From positions 248,001-312,000 of the forward strand of contig NZ_PUIP01000004.1 of assembly GCF_002968015.1 (NCBI RefSeq): a DNA stretch of 64,000 bases, in the 5' to 3' direction. A program made the translations under genes and the position numbers. The notes under the pieces were generated by a model. It searched no databases. It had not been told where the DNA came from and saw only the letters and a program-made list of their open reading frames with translations. Source of the stretch: Massilia phosphatilytica. Lineage in GTDB: Bacteria > Pseudomonadota > Gammaproteobacteria > Burkholderiales > Burkholderiaceae_D. This document shows, one piece after another, positions 37,005 through 45,960 of this stretch. Each line of letters opens with the position of its first letter. The first letter of the stretch is position 1.

Positions 37005-38123
37005 TCAGATGGCGCGCGACGTGATGGTGTACTTGAACGTGTCCGGCGCCAGCGAGTCGTACGCTTCGCCGCGGCTCTGCGCCTGCGGATACATCAGGAA
37101 GCCGACCTTGCCGGCGGCGGAGCCGGGCAGGCGCACGTCGTGGGCAAAGTTATAGCCCATCCAGTTGCCTTCCCAGCCGCCGAACAGCGCGTGCTTGACG
37201 GGGGCGACGACCGGATGGTCCGGGTCCTTGATCCAGTCCGGCGTTTCCTGGCGCATGACCTTGGCCACGTCGGCCGGGTCCATCGCGACCCAGCCGTGCT
37301 GCTTCAGGTAGACTTCGGCGCGGCAGTGCTGTGCGCCCTGCAGCGACGCGGGCTTGCCGCCCAGTTCCTTGTAGCCGAACGCGCTCGGCGCGATGCGGAT
37401 GCCGTAGACGTCGCGCGCCGGCACGCCGGAAGCGCGGCACAGGCCCACGAACAGGCCGTTCAGGTCGGCGCATTTGCCGCCGAAGTTGCCCGTCTCGAGC
37501 ATCGTCTTGATGTCGCCCGTGCCGCACCCCTTGACCTTCGGCTCGCGGAACGTGTTCAGCACGATCCAGTCGTAGATGCGCTGGACCTTCTCTTCATCCG
37601 TACGCGCGCCCTTGGTGATCGTCAGCGACGTTTTTTTCACGATGCCGTCCAGCGGCATCAGGTCGGTCGGCTGCAGCCACAGGCGCAGGTCCTCGGGCGA
37701 CTCGCCGCCCGGGGTGCGGGTCTTCCAGTTCTCGGCACGGTCGCGGGTCTGGATGCGCGACACGACTTCCAGCTCCGGCGGGGCGCTGCCATCGAATTCG
37801 GCGACGAGGAAGCACGCGCCGTAGTGCGGGTCGCTTTCCACGTGAGCCTTGGTCGCGTTGCCGGACCAGTTGTTGGACAGGCTGCGCTGCCATTCCGTGT
37901 CGATGGCCGGCAGCGGGATCCAGACGGTCGACGGACCGGCCGCGCGCTGCAGGGCCACCTTCGTCACCACCTCGTAGCTCTTCCAGTCGCCCGGACGCGG
38001 GTCGAAGTGGCGTTCCTGCGCGTCCGCCGCCAGCACGGCGCGGGGCAGGGTGGTCGCGAGCGCGAGGCCGCCGGCCGCTTTCAGCAGCGCACGGCGGGTG
38101 GTGGACGGTTTGGTGTCTTGCAT
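37005..38123 (-). CDS. Transglutaminase-like (papain-fold) protein with Tat signal
   Basis: 372 residues. The start carries a twin-arginine signal, STTRRALLKAAGGLALATTL, so it is exported folded. The transglutaminase-like core has Cys218 in GGKCADLNGLF, His266 in AQHCRAEVYL and Asp in WVAMDPADV, a complete Cys-His-Asp triad. The N-terminal 150 residues look like a beta-sandwich (WIPLPAIDTEWQRSL). Family members in bacteria are mostly peptidases or hydrolases. Ten bases separate it from the TlpA-like gene upstream and five from merT. A role in the metal operon is unexplained. Confidence 0.88.
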   Translation of the reverse strand: MQDTKPSTTRRALLKAAGGLALATTLPRAVLAADAQERHFDPRPGDWKSYEVVTKVALQRAAGPSTVWIPLPAIDTEWQRSLSNNWSGNATKAHVESDPHYGACFLVAEFDGSAPPELEVVSRIQTRDRAENWKTRTPGGESPEDLRLWLQPTDLMPLDGIVKKTSLTITKGARTDEEKVQRIYDWIVLNTFREPKVKGCGTGDIKTMLETGNFGGKCADLNGLFVGLCRASGVPARDVYGIRIAPSAFGYKELGGKPASLQGAQHCRAEVYLKQHGWVAMDPADVAKVMRQETPDWIKDPDHPVVAPVKHALFGGWEGNWMGYNFAHDVRLPGSAAGKVGFLMYPQAQSRGEAYDSLAPDTFKYTITSRAI

Positions 38124-38133
38124 GGCTTTTTCC

Positions 38134-38658
38134 CTATTTCTGGTTGTGTGTTCGGTTCTTCGGCGGTTCGGCGATCAGCGCGTCGATGGCGGCGCGCAGC
38201 TTCGTGTCGTCCGGCGGGATCTCGCCGACCGTGCGCCAGCGCGCGCGGCCCGTGCGGTCCACAAGGATCGTCGTCGGCATCACGCCCGGCGTCCAGCGCT
38301 TGAAGGCATCGCCGGTACGGTCGCGCAGGACCGGATAGCCGAGCGGATGGTCCTTCGTGAACCGTTCGATCGTGTCGAGCGGTTCCTTGTAGTTCACGCC
38401 GACGACCGCGACGCCGTCGCGGCCCGCGAGCCCCGCCAGCACCGGCAGTTCGTCCACGCACGGGCCGCACCAGCTGGCCCAGAAATTCACGACGACGACC
38501 TTGCCGCGCAGGCCCGCCACGTTCCACGGCTGGCCATCCAGGCCAGTCACCTGCAGGGCCGGCGTCGCCTGGCCCGCGGGCCAGGGGCGCAGGGTCGCGT
38601 CCTTCGCCGCCGCCATGCCGGCGCTCAGCAGAGCCGCACACAGCAGGCCAGTGGACAT
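38134..38658 (-). CDS. TlpA-like periplasmic thiol-disulfide oxidoreductase
   Basis: 174 residues with a thioredoxin fold. A signal sequence (MSTGLLCAALLSAGMAAA) leads to the active site Cys64-Gly-Pro-Cys67 in NFWASWCGPCVDEL and the cis-Pro in GVMPTTILVD. It reduces or oxidises periplasmic thiols, for instance those of a metal-binding protein or of the catalytic Cys of the next gene product. First gene of the operon with the transglutaminase-like protein, MerT and MerP. ATG 38656-38658 was chosen; a TTG at 38676 would add six residues. Confidence 0.88.
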   Translation of the reverse strand: MSTGLLCAALLSAGMAAAKDATLRPWPAGQATPALQVTGLDGQPWNVAGLRGKVVVVNFWASWCGPCVDELPVLAGLAGRDGVAVVGVNYKEPLDTIERFTKDHPLGYPVLRDRTGDAFKRWTPGVMPTTILVDRTGRARWRTVGEIPPDDTKLRAAIDALIAEPPKNRTHNQK

Positions 38659-38850
38659 CCTCGGGTGGTTCGTCAACGTGCGGATCTCGAAGCGGAAACA
38701 GGCGTCATGATACCAGAGCGGACGTTCCGGCGCCCGCCGGCGGCCCTCCCAGTTGGGACGATGCGACGGTGTTGTTCATCATCTTGCCAACCGTGCATCC
38801 GGCCCGGGCCGCTTGCGGTAAGCTCGGCGGCACTCAAAAGGGAGGAGACG

Positions 38851-40653
38851 ATGGGATCGCTACGGACTCTCGCGGCACTCGCATGCGCGCTGGCGGCACC
38901 GGCGTGGGCGGCGCCGGCCGCCACCTATCGCAATCCGCTGCCCGTGCACCTGGCGAACGGCGAGCCTGCCCAGAACTGCGCCGACCCGGCCGTGCTGCGC
39001 GATGCGCGCGCCAGGACGCCCGTCTGGTATCTGTATTGCACGAGCGATCCCGTCAGCAAGAAGGAGCGGCCGCTGGAAGGCGAAAAGGGCGATTGGCATT
39101 TCCACATGATCGCCATCTACCGCTCGACGGACCTGGTGAACTGGACTTACGTGGGCGACGCGTTCGCCGACCGTCCGGCCGGGCTGGCGGCGCCGACATC
39201 GGGCCTGTGGGCGCCGGAGCCGGCATTCCTGAATGGCCACTACTACCTGTATTTCACCGTGACGGACGTGGCGGACGCGCACAGCCCGGAAGCGGGGTGC
39301 GACAAGGACAGCGCGATCGGCGTGGCCATGGCGGACAGCCCGGCCGGGCCGTGGGTACCGGCGTCGAAACCGGTCGTGCCGCCGCGGCGCGCGGGGCCCG
39401 GCTGCGACTTCCAGTGGACGTTCGACCCGAAGGTGGTCGAGGACGGCGGCCGCAAGTGGATTTATTACGGCAGCTATGGCGGCGGCGTGTACGTGCAGCC
39501 GCTGCGCTCCGACGGCCTGCAGGCCGAGGGCACCCCGCGCAAGGTCGGCGCCGCATGGCGCTACGAAGGGGCGGAAGTCGTCAGGCATGGCGGCTGGTGG
39601 TATCTGTTCGGGTCGACGACGGATTGCTGCAACGGTCCGCTGACCGGCTATGCCGTGTACGCGGGCCGGGCGCGCACGCCGGCGGGGCCGTTCCTCGACC
39701 GGCTGGGCCAGGACCTGGCGGCGCCCCGCGCCGGCGGCACCCCCGTCCTGTTCCAGAATGGCAACCGCTGGGTCGGCGTCGGCCACAACACCGTCTTCCC
39801 CGATGCAAGCGGGCAGTGGTGGACGATCTACCACGCCATCGACGTGGGCGAGCCGTTCTTCAGCGCCCGCGACAAACTGACGCGGCGCCTCGCGCTGCTC
39901 GACCGTATCGACTGGGTCGACGGCTGGCCCGTCGCACGCGGGGCGCCCAGCGACGAGCCCCGCCCGGCACCGGCACCGGCGACGGCGGCCGGTACGCATC
40001 CGCGCGCGCTGGCCCTCGCTGCGGCACCCGCGGAGAATGCGCGGCCGTTGTGGTCGGATACCTTCACGGCTGCGAAGCTGGACGAGCGCTGGACGTGGCA
40101 CCGTCCGCCGGCCGCTGACGCGTGGTCGACCGGCCAGCGTGGCCTGACGCTGGCGACGGCCGCGACCGACCTGCACGTGGACACCAACACGGCCAGCGTG
40201 CTGCAGGCGCCCGTGCCGGACGGCGACTATCGGATCGAAGCGGTCGTGACACTGGACGCGCCGGATGACTGCTGCAAGACGGCCGTGCAGGCCGGCCTGG
40301 TGGTGATGCGCGACGACGACAACTACGTGAAACTCGTCGAGATGGCACACGGCGGCTTGCACCAGGTCGAGTTCGCGAAGGAGCTTTCTCCCGTGCCGGC
40401 CGACTACCCGCGCTACGGCAACACGGTCGCGGGCACGCCGGGGACAACGACATGGCTGCGACTCGATGTCCACCGGGTCGGGGGGGATGAACGTTATACG
40501 GCATATTCGAGCCGGGACGGCAAGACCTGGGTCGGCGGCGGGACGTGGACGCACCGCCTCGGACCGCAGGCACGGCTGGGCCTGGTGGCGATGGGCGGCG
40601 CGGGGCAGCGCGCGGTGTTCGAACAAGTCAGCGTGTCGCGCTTGTCTCGTTGA
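38851..40653 (+). CDS. Glycoside hydrolase family 43 enzyme with C-terminal DUF1349-like domain, secreted
   Basis: 600 residues. Signal peptide at about 1-20 (ending WAAPA). The five-bladed propeller starts TYRNPLPVHL with the general-base Asp in NCADPAVLRD; WAPEPAFLNGHYYLYF is the family's second landmark. Residues from about 400 onward form a lectin-like beta-sandwich (LWSDTFTAAKLDERWTWH), similar to DUF1349. GGAGGAG stands directly before ATG 38851. It is likely an arabinofuranosidase, xylosidase or galactosidase at the cell surface. The GH2 gene follows after 103 bases. Confidence 0.9.
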   Translation: MGSLRTLAALACALAAPAWAAPAATYRNPLPVHLANGEPAQNCADPAVLRDARARTPVWYLYCTSDPVSKKERPLEGEKGDWHFHMIAIYRSTDLVNWTYVGDAFADRPAGLAAPTSGLWAPEPAFLNGHYYLYFTVTDVADAHSPEAGCDKDSAIGVAMADSPAGPWVPASKPVVPPRRAGPGCDFQWTFDPKVVEDGGRKWIYYGSYGGGVYVQPLRSDGLQAEGTPRKVGAAWRYEGAEVVRHGGWWYLFGSTTDCCNGPLTGYAVYAGRARTPAGPFLDRLGQDLAAPRAGGTPVLFQNGNRWVGVGHNTVFPDASGQWWTIYHAIDVGEPFFSARDKLTRRLALLDRIDWVDGWPVARGAPSDEPRPAPAPATAAGTHPRALALAAAPAENARPLWSDTFTAAKLDERWTWHRPPAADAWSTGQRGLTLATAATDLHVDTNTASVLQAPVPDGDYRIEAVVTLDAPDDCCKTAVQAGLVVMRDDDNYVKLVEMAHGGLHQVEFAKELSPVPADYPRYGNTVAGTPGTTTWLRLDVHRVGGDERYTAYSSRDGKTWVGGGTWTHRLGPQARLGLVAMGGAGQRAVFEQVSVSRLSR

Positions 40654-40756
40654 TACGACGCCGTGCGTAATGCTTTGTAACCGGTAGTGAAAGGGCTTGC
40701 CACCGGCGGAAGCGGCTCATAGAGTAGGTCGTACAGAAGAACGAAGGAGCGCAAAC

Positions 40757-42778
40757 GTGGAATACCCCCGCCCACAATTGCGGCGCGCCGCCTGGCGCAG
40801 CCTCGACGGCCCCTGGCAGGCCATGTTCGATGACACGACTCTCTATGTCGACCCGGCCGACGTGCCGTTCGACCGCACGATCGTCGTGCCCTATCCGCCC
40901 GAAGCCCGCGCCAGCGGCGTGCACGACCGCGGCTACCGCCGGCGCGTGTGGTACAAGCGCCAGATTTCGCTCGACCCCGCGCTGCTGCCGGGGCCCGACG
41001 AGCGGCTGATGCTGCACTTCGGCGCCGTCAACTACCGGGCGCGCGTGTGGGTCAACGGCCGCTTCGCCGTCGAGCACCGGGGCGGCCACAGCCCGTTCTC
41101 CCTCGACGTCACGCGCCACCTGGACGGCTCGATCCTCGAGATCGCCGTGCAGGCCGAGGACGACCCGCAGGACATGCACAAGCCGCGCGGGAAGATGGAC
41201 TGGGAGCCGGAACCGCACAAGATCTGGTACCCGCGCACGAGCGGCATCTGGCGCACGGTGTGGATCGAGAAGGTCCCGCGCGCCCACGTGGCGCAGCTGC
41301 GCTGGACGGCCGATGTCGCCCGCTGGCAGATCCGCCTCGACGCCGACATCGCCCACGTGCCGGAAGGCGGCATGGCCAACGTCACGCTGAAGATGGGCGG
41401 CCGGCTGCTCGTCAACGACCGCTGCCTGTTGACCGGGCCGCGCCTGTCCCGCATCTTCCAGCTGCCCGATCCGGGCATCGACGACGCGCGCGGCCTGTGG
41501 ATGTGGAGCCCGGAGAGCCCCCAGCTGATCGATGCCGAGGTCGAGATCCGCGCGGCCGACGGCAACCTGATCGACAGCGTGCAGAGCTACACGGCGCTGC
41601 GCACGGTGAGCGTGGAAGGCGACCGCTTCGTGCTGAACAGCCGCCCGTACTTCCTGCGCATGGTACTCGACCAGGGCTACTGGCCGGACAGCCTGATGGT
41701 CGCGTCGAGCGACCAGCTGCGCCACGACGTCCTGCTCATCAAGCGCCTCGGCTTCAACGGCGTGCGCAAGCACCAGAAGTCGGAAGATCCGCGCTGGCTG
41801 TACTGGTGCGACGTGCTGGGCCTGTGCGTGTGGGGCGAGATGCCGTCCGCCTACGGCTTTTCCAGCGCGACGATCCATGGCGTGATGGAAGAGTGGAAGG
41901 AACTGGTCGAACGCGATATCTCGCACCCGTGCATCGTCGCCTGGGTGCCGACCAATGAATCGTGGGGCGTGCCGGAACTGACGAACGACCGGCGCCAGGT
42001 CGATTTCGTGCGCGCGCTGTACCACATGACGCGCGCGCTCGACGGCACGCGGCCCGTCGTCGGCAACGACGGCTGGGAGATGCCGTGCGGTGACCTCGTG
42101 TGCGTGCACGACTACGCGCAGGACCCGGCCGTCCTCGTGGAGCGCTACGGCAGCCGCGAAGCCGTCGCCTACACCCTGGAACACGTGCAGCCGGACCGGC
42201 GCCGCCTCGTCATCGACGGGTTCACGGGCCTGGGCCGGCCGCTGTTCCTGTCCGAATTCGGTGGCATTGCCATGTCGAAACCCGGCGAGGAAGCCGGCTG
42301 GGGCTATTCGGTGGCGAAGGACAGCAAGGAATTGCTGACCCGTTACCAGCAGCTGATGACGGCCGTGCACCAGTGCCGTCCGCTGTCCGGCTTCTGCTAT
42401 ACCCAGCTGACGGACACCTTCCTCGAAAAGAACGGCCTGCTGACGGAAGACCGCGTGCCGAAGGCGCCTATCGAAGCGCTCGCGCAGGCCACGCGCGGAC
42501 CGCAGGCGCACCTGCAGGACTGGGTGCTGGATCCCCTCGGCCACAGCCAGCGCTGGCGCGCGCGGCGGGGGCCCGATTTCCCTGTCGAGTGGACGCGCGT
42601 CGGAGAAACGGCAGAAGTGCTAGCCTATCCGGGAGAGCGCCAGCCGCAGCAGGTGGAAGCCCCCGACGTACCGCCGCCCGTGCCGCCGACCGAGCCCGGT
42701 CCGGCGGCCGGTCCGCAGGGCTTCGAACGCCGCGGGCGGGGCGCTCCGGGAGCGCGCGCACGGCGTAAAGCCGCCTGA
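40757..42778 (+). CDS. Glycoside hydrolase family 2 enzyme, cytoplasmic
   Basis: 673 residues. A jelly-roll sugar-binding domain (RAAWRSLDGPWQAMFDD), an Ig-like domain and a TIM barrel; acid/base Glu401 in VPTNESWGVPEL and nucleophile Glu500 in FLSEFGGIAM. The start is GTG 40757, with AAGGAG at 40744-40749. No signal peptide is present. The last 50 residues are Pro- and Arg-rich (APDVPPPVPPTEPGPAAG) and look disordered, which is unusual for the family. Substrate could be a beta-galactoside, glucuronide or mannoside. It lies between the GH43 gene and an ABC importer, so it probably acts on what that importer brings in. Confidence 0.9.
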   Translation: MEYPRPQLRRAAWRSLDGPWQAMFDDTTLYVDPADVPFDRTIVVPYPPEARASGVHDRGYRRRVWYKRQISLDPALLPGPDERLMLHFGAVNYRARVWVNGRFAVEHRGGHSPFSLDVTRHLDGSILEIAVQAEDDPQDMHKPRGKMDWEPEPHKIWYPRTSGIWRTVWIEKVPRAHVAQLRWTADVARWQIRLDADIAHVPEGGMANVTLKMGGRLLVNDRCLLTGPRLSRIFQLPDPGIDDARGLWMWSPESPQLIDAEVEIRAADGNLIDSVQSYTALRTVSVEGDRFVLNSRPYFLRMVLDQGYWPDSLMVASSDQLRHDVLLIKRLGFNGVRKHQKSEDPRWLYWCDVLGLCVWGEMPSAYGFSSATIHGVMEEWKELVERDISHPCIVAWVPTNESWGVPELTNDRRQVDFVRALYHMTRALDGTRPVVGNDGWEMPCGDLVCVHDYAQDPAVLVERYGSREAVAYTLEHVQPDRRRLVIDGFTGLGRPLFLSEFGGIAMSKPGEEAGWGYSVAKDSKELLTRYQQLMTAVHQCRPLSGFCYTQLTDTFLEKNGLLTEDRVPKAPIEALAQATRGPQAHLQDWVLDPLGHSQRWRARRGPDFPVEWTRVGETAEVLAYPGERQPQQVEAPDVPPPVPPTEPGPAAGPQGFERRGRGAPGARARRKAA

Positions 42779-42804
42779 CCGCGCTGTCCGAAAAAGCCGA
42801 TCTC

Positions 42805-42883
42805 GTAGGGTGGGCACTCCTGTGCCCACGCGTGACGTTTGCTTGACGCCAGCGTCCGCGTGGGCACGGGGTGCCCACCCTAC
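42805..42883. repeat. REP-like palindromic element
   Basis: Two hairpins face each other. Outer arms are GTAGGGTGGGCAC (42805-42817) and GTGCCCACCCTAC (42871-42883); inner arms are GTGCCCACGCG (42822-42832) and CGCGTGGGCAC (42857-42867). Each half is itself a hairpin (GTGGGCAC with GTGCCCAC). This is the layout of a paired REP element mobilised by RAYT-type transposases; no such transposase is in the window. Confidence 0.7.
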
Positions 42884-42919
42884 CGGGGTAGGCGCGAAGT
42901 ACAACGACAAGGAGACGAC

Positions 42920-44227
42920 GTGGCGCGACGCGGATTCCCGCGCGCCGCCGCGCTGGTTGCGACCCTGTTCCTCGGGCTGGCGGGCGTAGGTACCCCCGCG
43001 CGGGCGCAGGTCGAAGTCAGGATGTGGACGCTGCTCTCGGGCGGCGACGGCGCACGCATGCGGGCGCTGGTCGACGACTTCAACGCCAGCCAGCGCGACG
43101 TGCGCGTGGTCAGCACGACCCTCAAATGGGGTGAGCCTTTCTATACGAAGCTGATCACGGCCTCCGTCGTGGGCGCCGGGCCGGACGTGGCGACGATCCA
43201 CCTGTCGCGCATCGTCAACCTGGCCGGCGGCGGCGTGCTGCGGCCTATCGGTCCCGCCGAGCTGGCGGCGGCCGGCCTGCGTGGCGCGGATTACCTGCCG
43301 CGCCAGTGGGCCAAGGCGCACTACCAGGGCGCCACCTACGCCATCCCGCTCGATGTCCACCCGTTCGTCCTGTACTACAACAAGACGCTCGCGGGCAAGG
43401 CCGGCCTGCTCGATGCGGAAGGCAAACTGAAGCCCATCGCGGGCGTGGACGCGCTGACGGACGCCTTCCGCACCGCCACAGAACGCACGGGCCAGCGCGG
43501 CCTGACGATGGAAAGCAGCCAGAGCTCGTACGCGATCTGGCGCTTGTGGCTGTCCATGCTCGCGCAGCAGAACGTCACGATCATCGCGAACGGCCGCTTC
43601 ACGTACGGCCCGGCCGGCGCTGCCACGCTCGCCCGCATCAGCGACTGGTTCACGAAGGGCTATGCCCAGTCGGGGCTCGACTACCCCGCCTCGACGAGCC
43701 AGTTCATGGGCGGCGGCGCCGCGTTCATGCTGAACGGCGTGTGGGAAGTGCCGGAGCTCGTGCGGGCGACGAAAGCCGGCACGCTCGGCTTCGACTACGG
43801 CATCGTGCCGCTGCCGACGATGTACGCGAACGCATCGACGTGGGCCGATTCGCACGCGTTCGCGCTGCCCGCGAACCCGGGCCATGCGCCGTCGCCGGAA
43901 AAGGTCAAGGCGGTGATGCGCTTCGTCGCCTATGTGAGCAAGCATTCGCTGGGCTGGGCGGAGGGCGGCCACATCCCCGCGTACAAGCCCGTCGCGGAAT
44001 CCGCGGCAGCGAAAAGCCTGATGCCGAACGCCATGTATGCGCAGGTCGCGAACGACGTCGTGTACGATCCGGACGGCTGGTACATGGGCGCGGCCGGGCC
44101 GCTGGAGGCGATCGCCTCGAAGTTCCTGCCCGCCGCGCTGTACGGCTACCTGACGCCGGAGGCGGCCGTGCACCGGTTCGAAACGGAAGCGGCGCGCCTC
44201 GTGCGCAAGCGCCCGCCGCGTTATTGA
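42920..44227 (+). CDS. Sugar ABC transporter, periplasmic substrate-binding protein (second system)
   Basis: 435 residues from GTG 42920, preceded by AAGGAGA at 42909-42915. Signal peptide MARRGFPRAAALVATLFLGL... cleaved near PARAQ. The mature chain starts VEVRMWTLLSGGDGARMR, a cluster-1 solute-binding fold, with YAIPLDVHPFVLYYNKTL in the hinge region. The first 12 bases after its stop lead into the permease genes. It should bind an oligosaccharide released by the upstream GH43 enzyme. Confidence 0.9.
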   Translation: MARRGFPRAAALVATLFLGLAGVGTPARAQVEVRMWTLLSGGDGARMRALVDDFNASQRDVRVVSTTLKWGEPFYTKLITASVVGAGPDVATIHLSRIVNLAGGGVLRPIGPAELAAAGLRGADYLPRQWAKAHYQGATYAIPLDVHPFVLYYNKTLAGKAGLLDAEGKLKPIAGVDALTDAFRTATERTGQRGLTMESSQSSYAIWRLWLSMLAQQNVTIIANGRFTYGPAGAATLARISDWFTKGYAQSGLDYPASTSQFMGGGAAFMLNGVWEVPELVRATKAGTLGFDYGIVPLPTMYANASTWADSHAFALPANPGHAPSPEKVKAVMRFVAYVSKHSLGWAEGGHIPAYKPVAESAAAKSLMPNAMYAQVANDVVYDPDGWYMGAAGPLEAIASKFLPAALYGYLTPEAAVHRFETEAARLVRKRPPRY

Positions 44228-44234
44228 GGAGCCC

Positions 44235-45134
44235 ATGCAACGCGACGACCTGACCTTGGCCGCAGGCCCGACCACCGCCCGGCGCGACACCTTGCCTGCC
44301 TGGCTGCTGCTGGCGCCGTTCCTCGTGGCGTTCGGCCTGTTCTTCTTGCTGCCCGCGCTGGAGACGTTCTGGCTCAGCCTCACGGAGAGCAGCCTCACGC
44401 GCACGAGTGCTTTCGTCGGCCTGGACAACTACCACACCCTGCTGAACGACCCGTCGTTCTGGGATGCGGTCGGCAATACGTTCTACTTCTCCCTGCTGAC
44501 GGTGATCCCGCTGTGCGCCCTCGGCTTGCTGATGGCGCTGCTCGTCGACCGTTTTACCCGCGTGCAGGGCTGGCTGCAGGGGACATTCTTCCTGCCGTTC
44601 GTGCTGCCGATCTCCGTGATGACCCTCATCGCCGACTGGATGCTGCAACCGTCGTCCGGCGTCGTCAACCACATCCTCGGCGGCCAGCGCGCCTGGCTCG
44701 CGGACCCGCACTGGGCGCTGCCCGCGGTCGCCATCGGGACGATGTGGTGGACGGTCGGCTTCAACATGCTCCTGTTCCTCGCCGGCCTGCGCAACATCCC
44801 GGCCGAGTTGTACGAGGCGGCCGCGCTGGACGGCGCCCGCGGTTTGACCCTGTTCCGCACGATCACGTGGCCGGCGCTGCGTCCCGTCGCGACGACGGCG
44901 CTGATCCTGCAGCTGATCGCGTCGCTGAAAGTGTTCGGGCAGACCTACATCCTCACGAGCGGCGGGCCTTTCAACACGACCCGCGTCGCGCTGCACTACA
45001 TGTACGAGACGGCGTTTACGCAGAGCGATGCCGGCTATGCGGCGGCCGTCGCGATGGCGTTCGTCGCGATCGTGATCCTGTTGTCGCTGCTGCAGGCGTG
45101 GCTCGTCAGGTTCCTTGCGGGGAGGGACGCATGA
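44235..45134 (+). CDS. Sugar ABC transporter permease, MalF type (second system)
   Basis: 299 residues, six helices, the first at about residues 23-45 (LLLAPFLVAFGLFFLLPAL). The EAA-type loop reads LYEAAALDGARGLTLFRTIT. It starts seven bases after the binding-protein gene and overlaps the next permease by ATGA. Confidence 0.92.
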   Translation: MQRDDLTLAAGPTTARRDTLPAWLLLAPFLVAFGLFFLLPALETFWLSLTESSLTRTSAFVGLDNYHTLLNDPSFWDAVGNTFYFSLLTVIPLCALGLLMALLVDRFTRVQGWLQGTFFLPFVLPISVMTLIADWMLQPSSGVVNHILGGQRAWLADPHWALPAVAIGTMWWTVGFNMLLFLAGLRNIPAELYEAAALDGARGLTLFRTITWPALRPVATTALILQLIASLKVFGQTYILTSGGPFNTTRVALHYMYETAFTQSDAGYAAAVAMAFVAIVILLSLLQAWLVRFLAGRDA

Positions 45135-45955
45135 AGGCATCGTTCTGGTCCGCCGCCGGCGCACTGTGTGCCATCGTGCTGGCCGCGCTGTGGGCCTTTC
45201 CGCTGCTGTGGGCGCTGTCCACGTCGCTGCGGCCGGAGCTGGAAACCGTATCGGCGCACTTCCACTGGCTGCCGCAGGACTGGACGCTGGACGCCTACCG
45301 CAAGACGTTAGGCGCAGGGAACGTCGTGCGCTGGCTGTTCAACAGTTTCCTCGTCGCGCTGCTCGTGACGGTCGCGACGATGGCGCTCAGCCTGATGGCC
45401 GCGTACGCGTTTTCCCAGCTGCGCTTCTGGGGCCGCGGCATCGTGTTCGGCATCGCCATGCTGGGCTTCCTGCTACCGTTCGAAGCGCTGCTCGTGCCGC
45501 TGTTCCGCACGATGCACCAGCTTGGGCTCATCAATTCGTATGCGGGTATCGTGCTGCCGCAAGTCGTGTCGCCGGTGGTGATCTACGTGTTCAAGCAGTT
45601 CTTCGACGCGATCCCCGCCGACTTCCGCGAGGCCGCCGTGATGGACGGCGCCGGCCCGCTGCGGGTGCTGTGGAGCGTGTACCTGCCGATCTCTGGCAAT
45701 ATCGTTTGGGCGATGGCGATCGTGACCTTCATCGCGGCGTGGAATAATTTCCTGTGGCCATTCATCATCGTCACGTCGAACGATATGATGACGATCCCGC
45801 TGGGGCTCACGCAGACGTACGACGCGTTCGGCGTGCGCTACGCCCAGCTGATGGCGGCCGCGCTGCTGGGCGCGTTGCCGGTGGCGCTGGCGTACGTGCT
45901 GTTCCAGCGCCGCGTGACGCAGGGTTTCCTCGCGGCGAGCGGACTGAAAGGATAG
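45131..45955 (+). CDS. Sugar ABC transporter permease, MalG type (second system)
   Basis: 274 residues. GGGAGGGA at 45120-45127 sets the start, which overlaps the preceding stop codon. The ATPase-contact loop is [19 protein letters not shown] and the C-terminal [17 protein letters not shown] is the classic end of MalG-type subunits. Together with the previous gene product it forms the channel. Confidence 0.92.
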   Translation: MKASFWSAAGALCAIVLAALWAFPLLWALSTSLRPELETVSAHFHWLPQDWTLDAYRKTLGAGNVVRWLFNSFLVALLVTVATMALSLMAAYAFSQLRFWGRGIVFGIAMLGFLLPFEALLVPLFRTMHQLGLINSYAGIVLPQVVSPVVIYVFKQFFDAIPADFREAAVMDGAGPLRVLWSVYLPISGNIVWAMAIVTFIAAWNNFLWPFIIVTSNDMMTIPLGLTQTYDAFGVRYAQLMAAALLGALPVALAYVLFQRRVTQGFLAASGLKG

Positions 45956-45960
45956 AGTGT

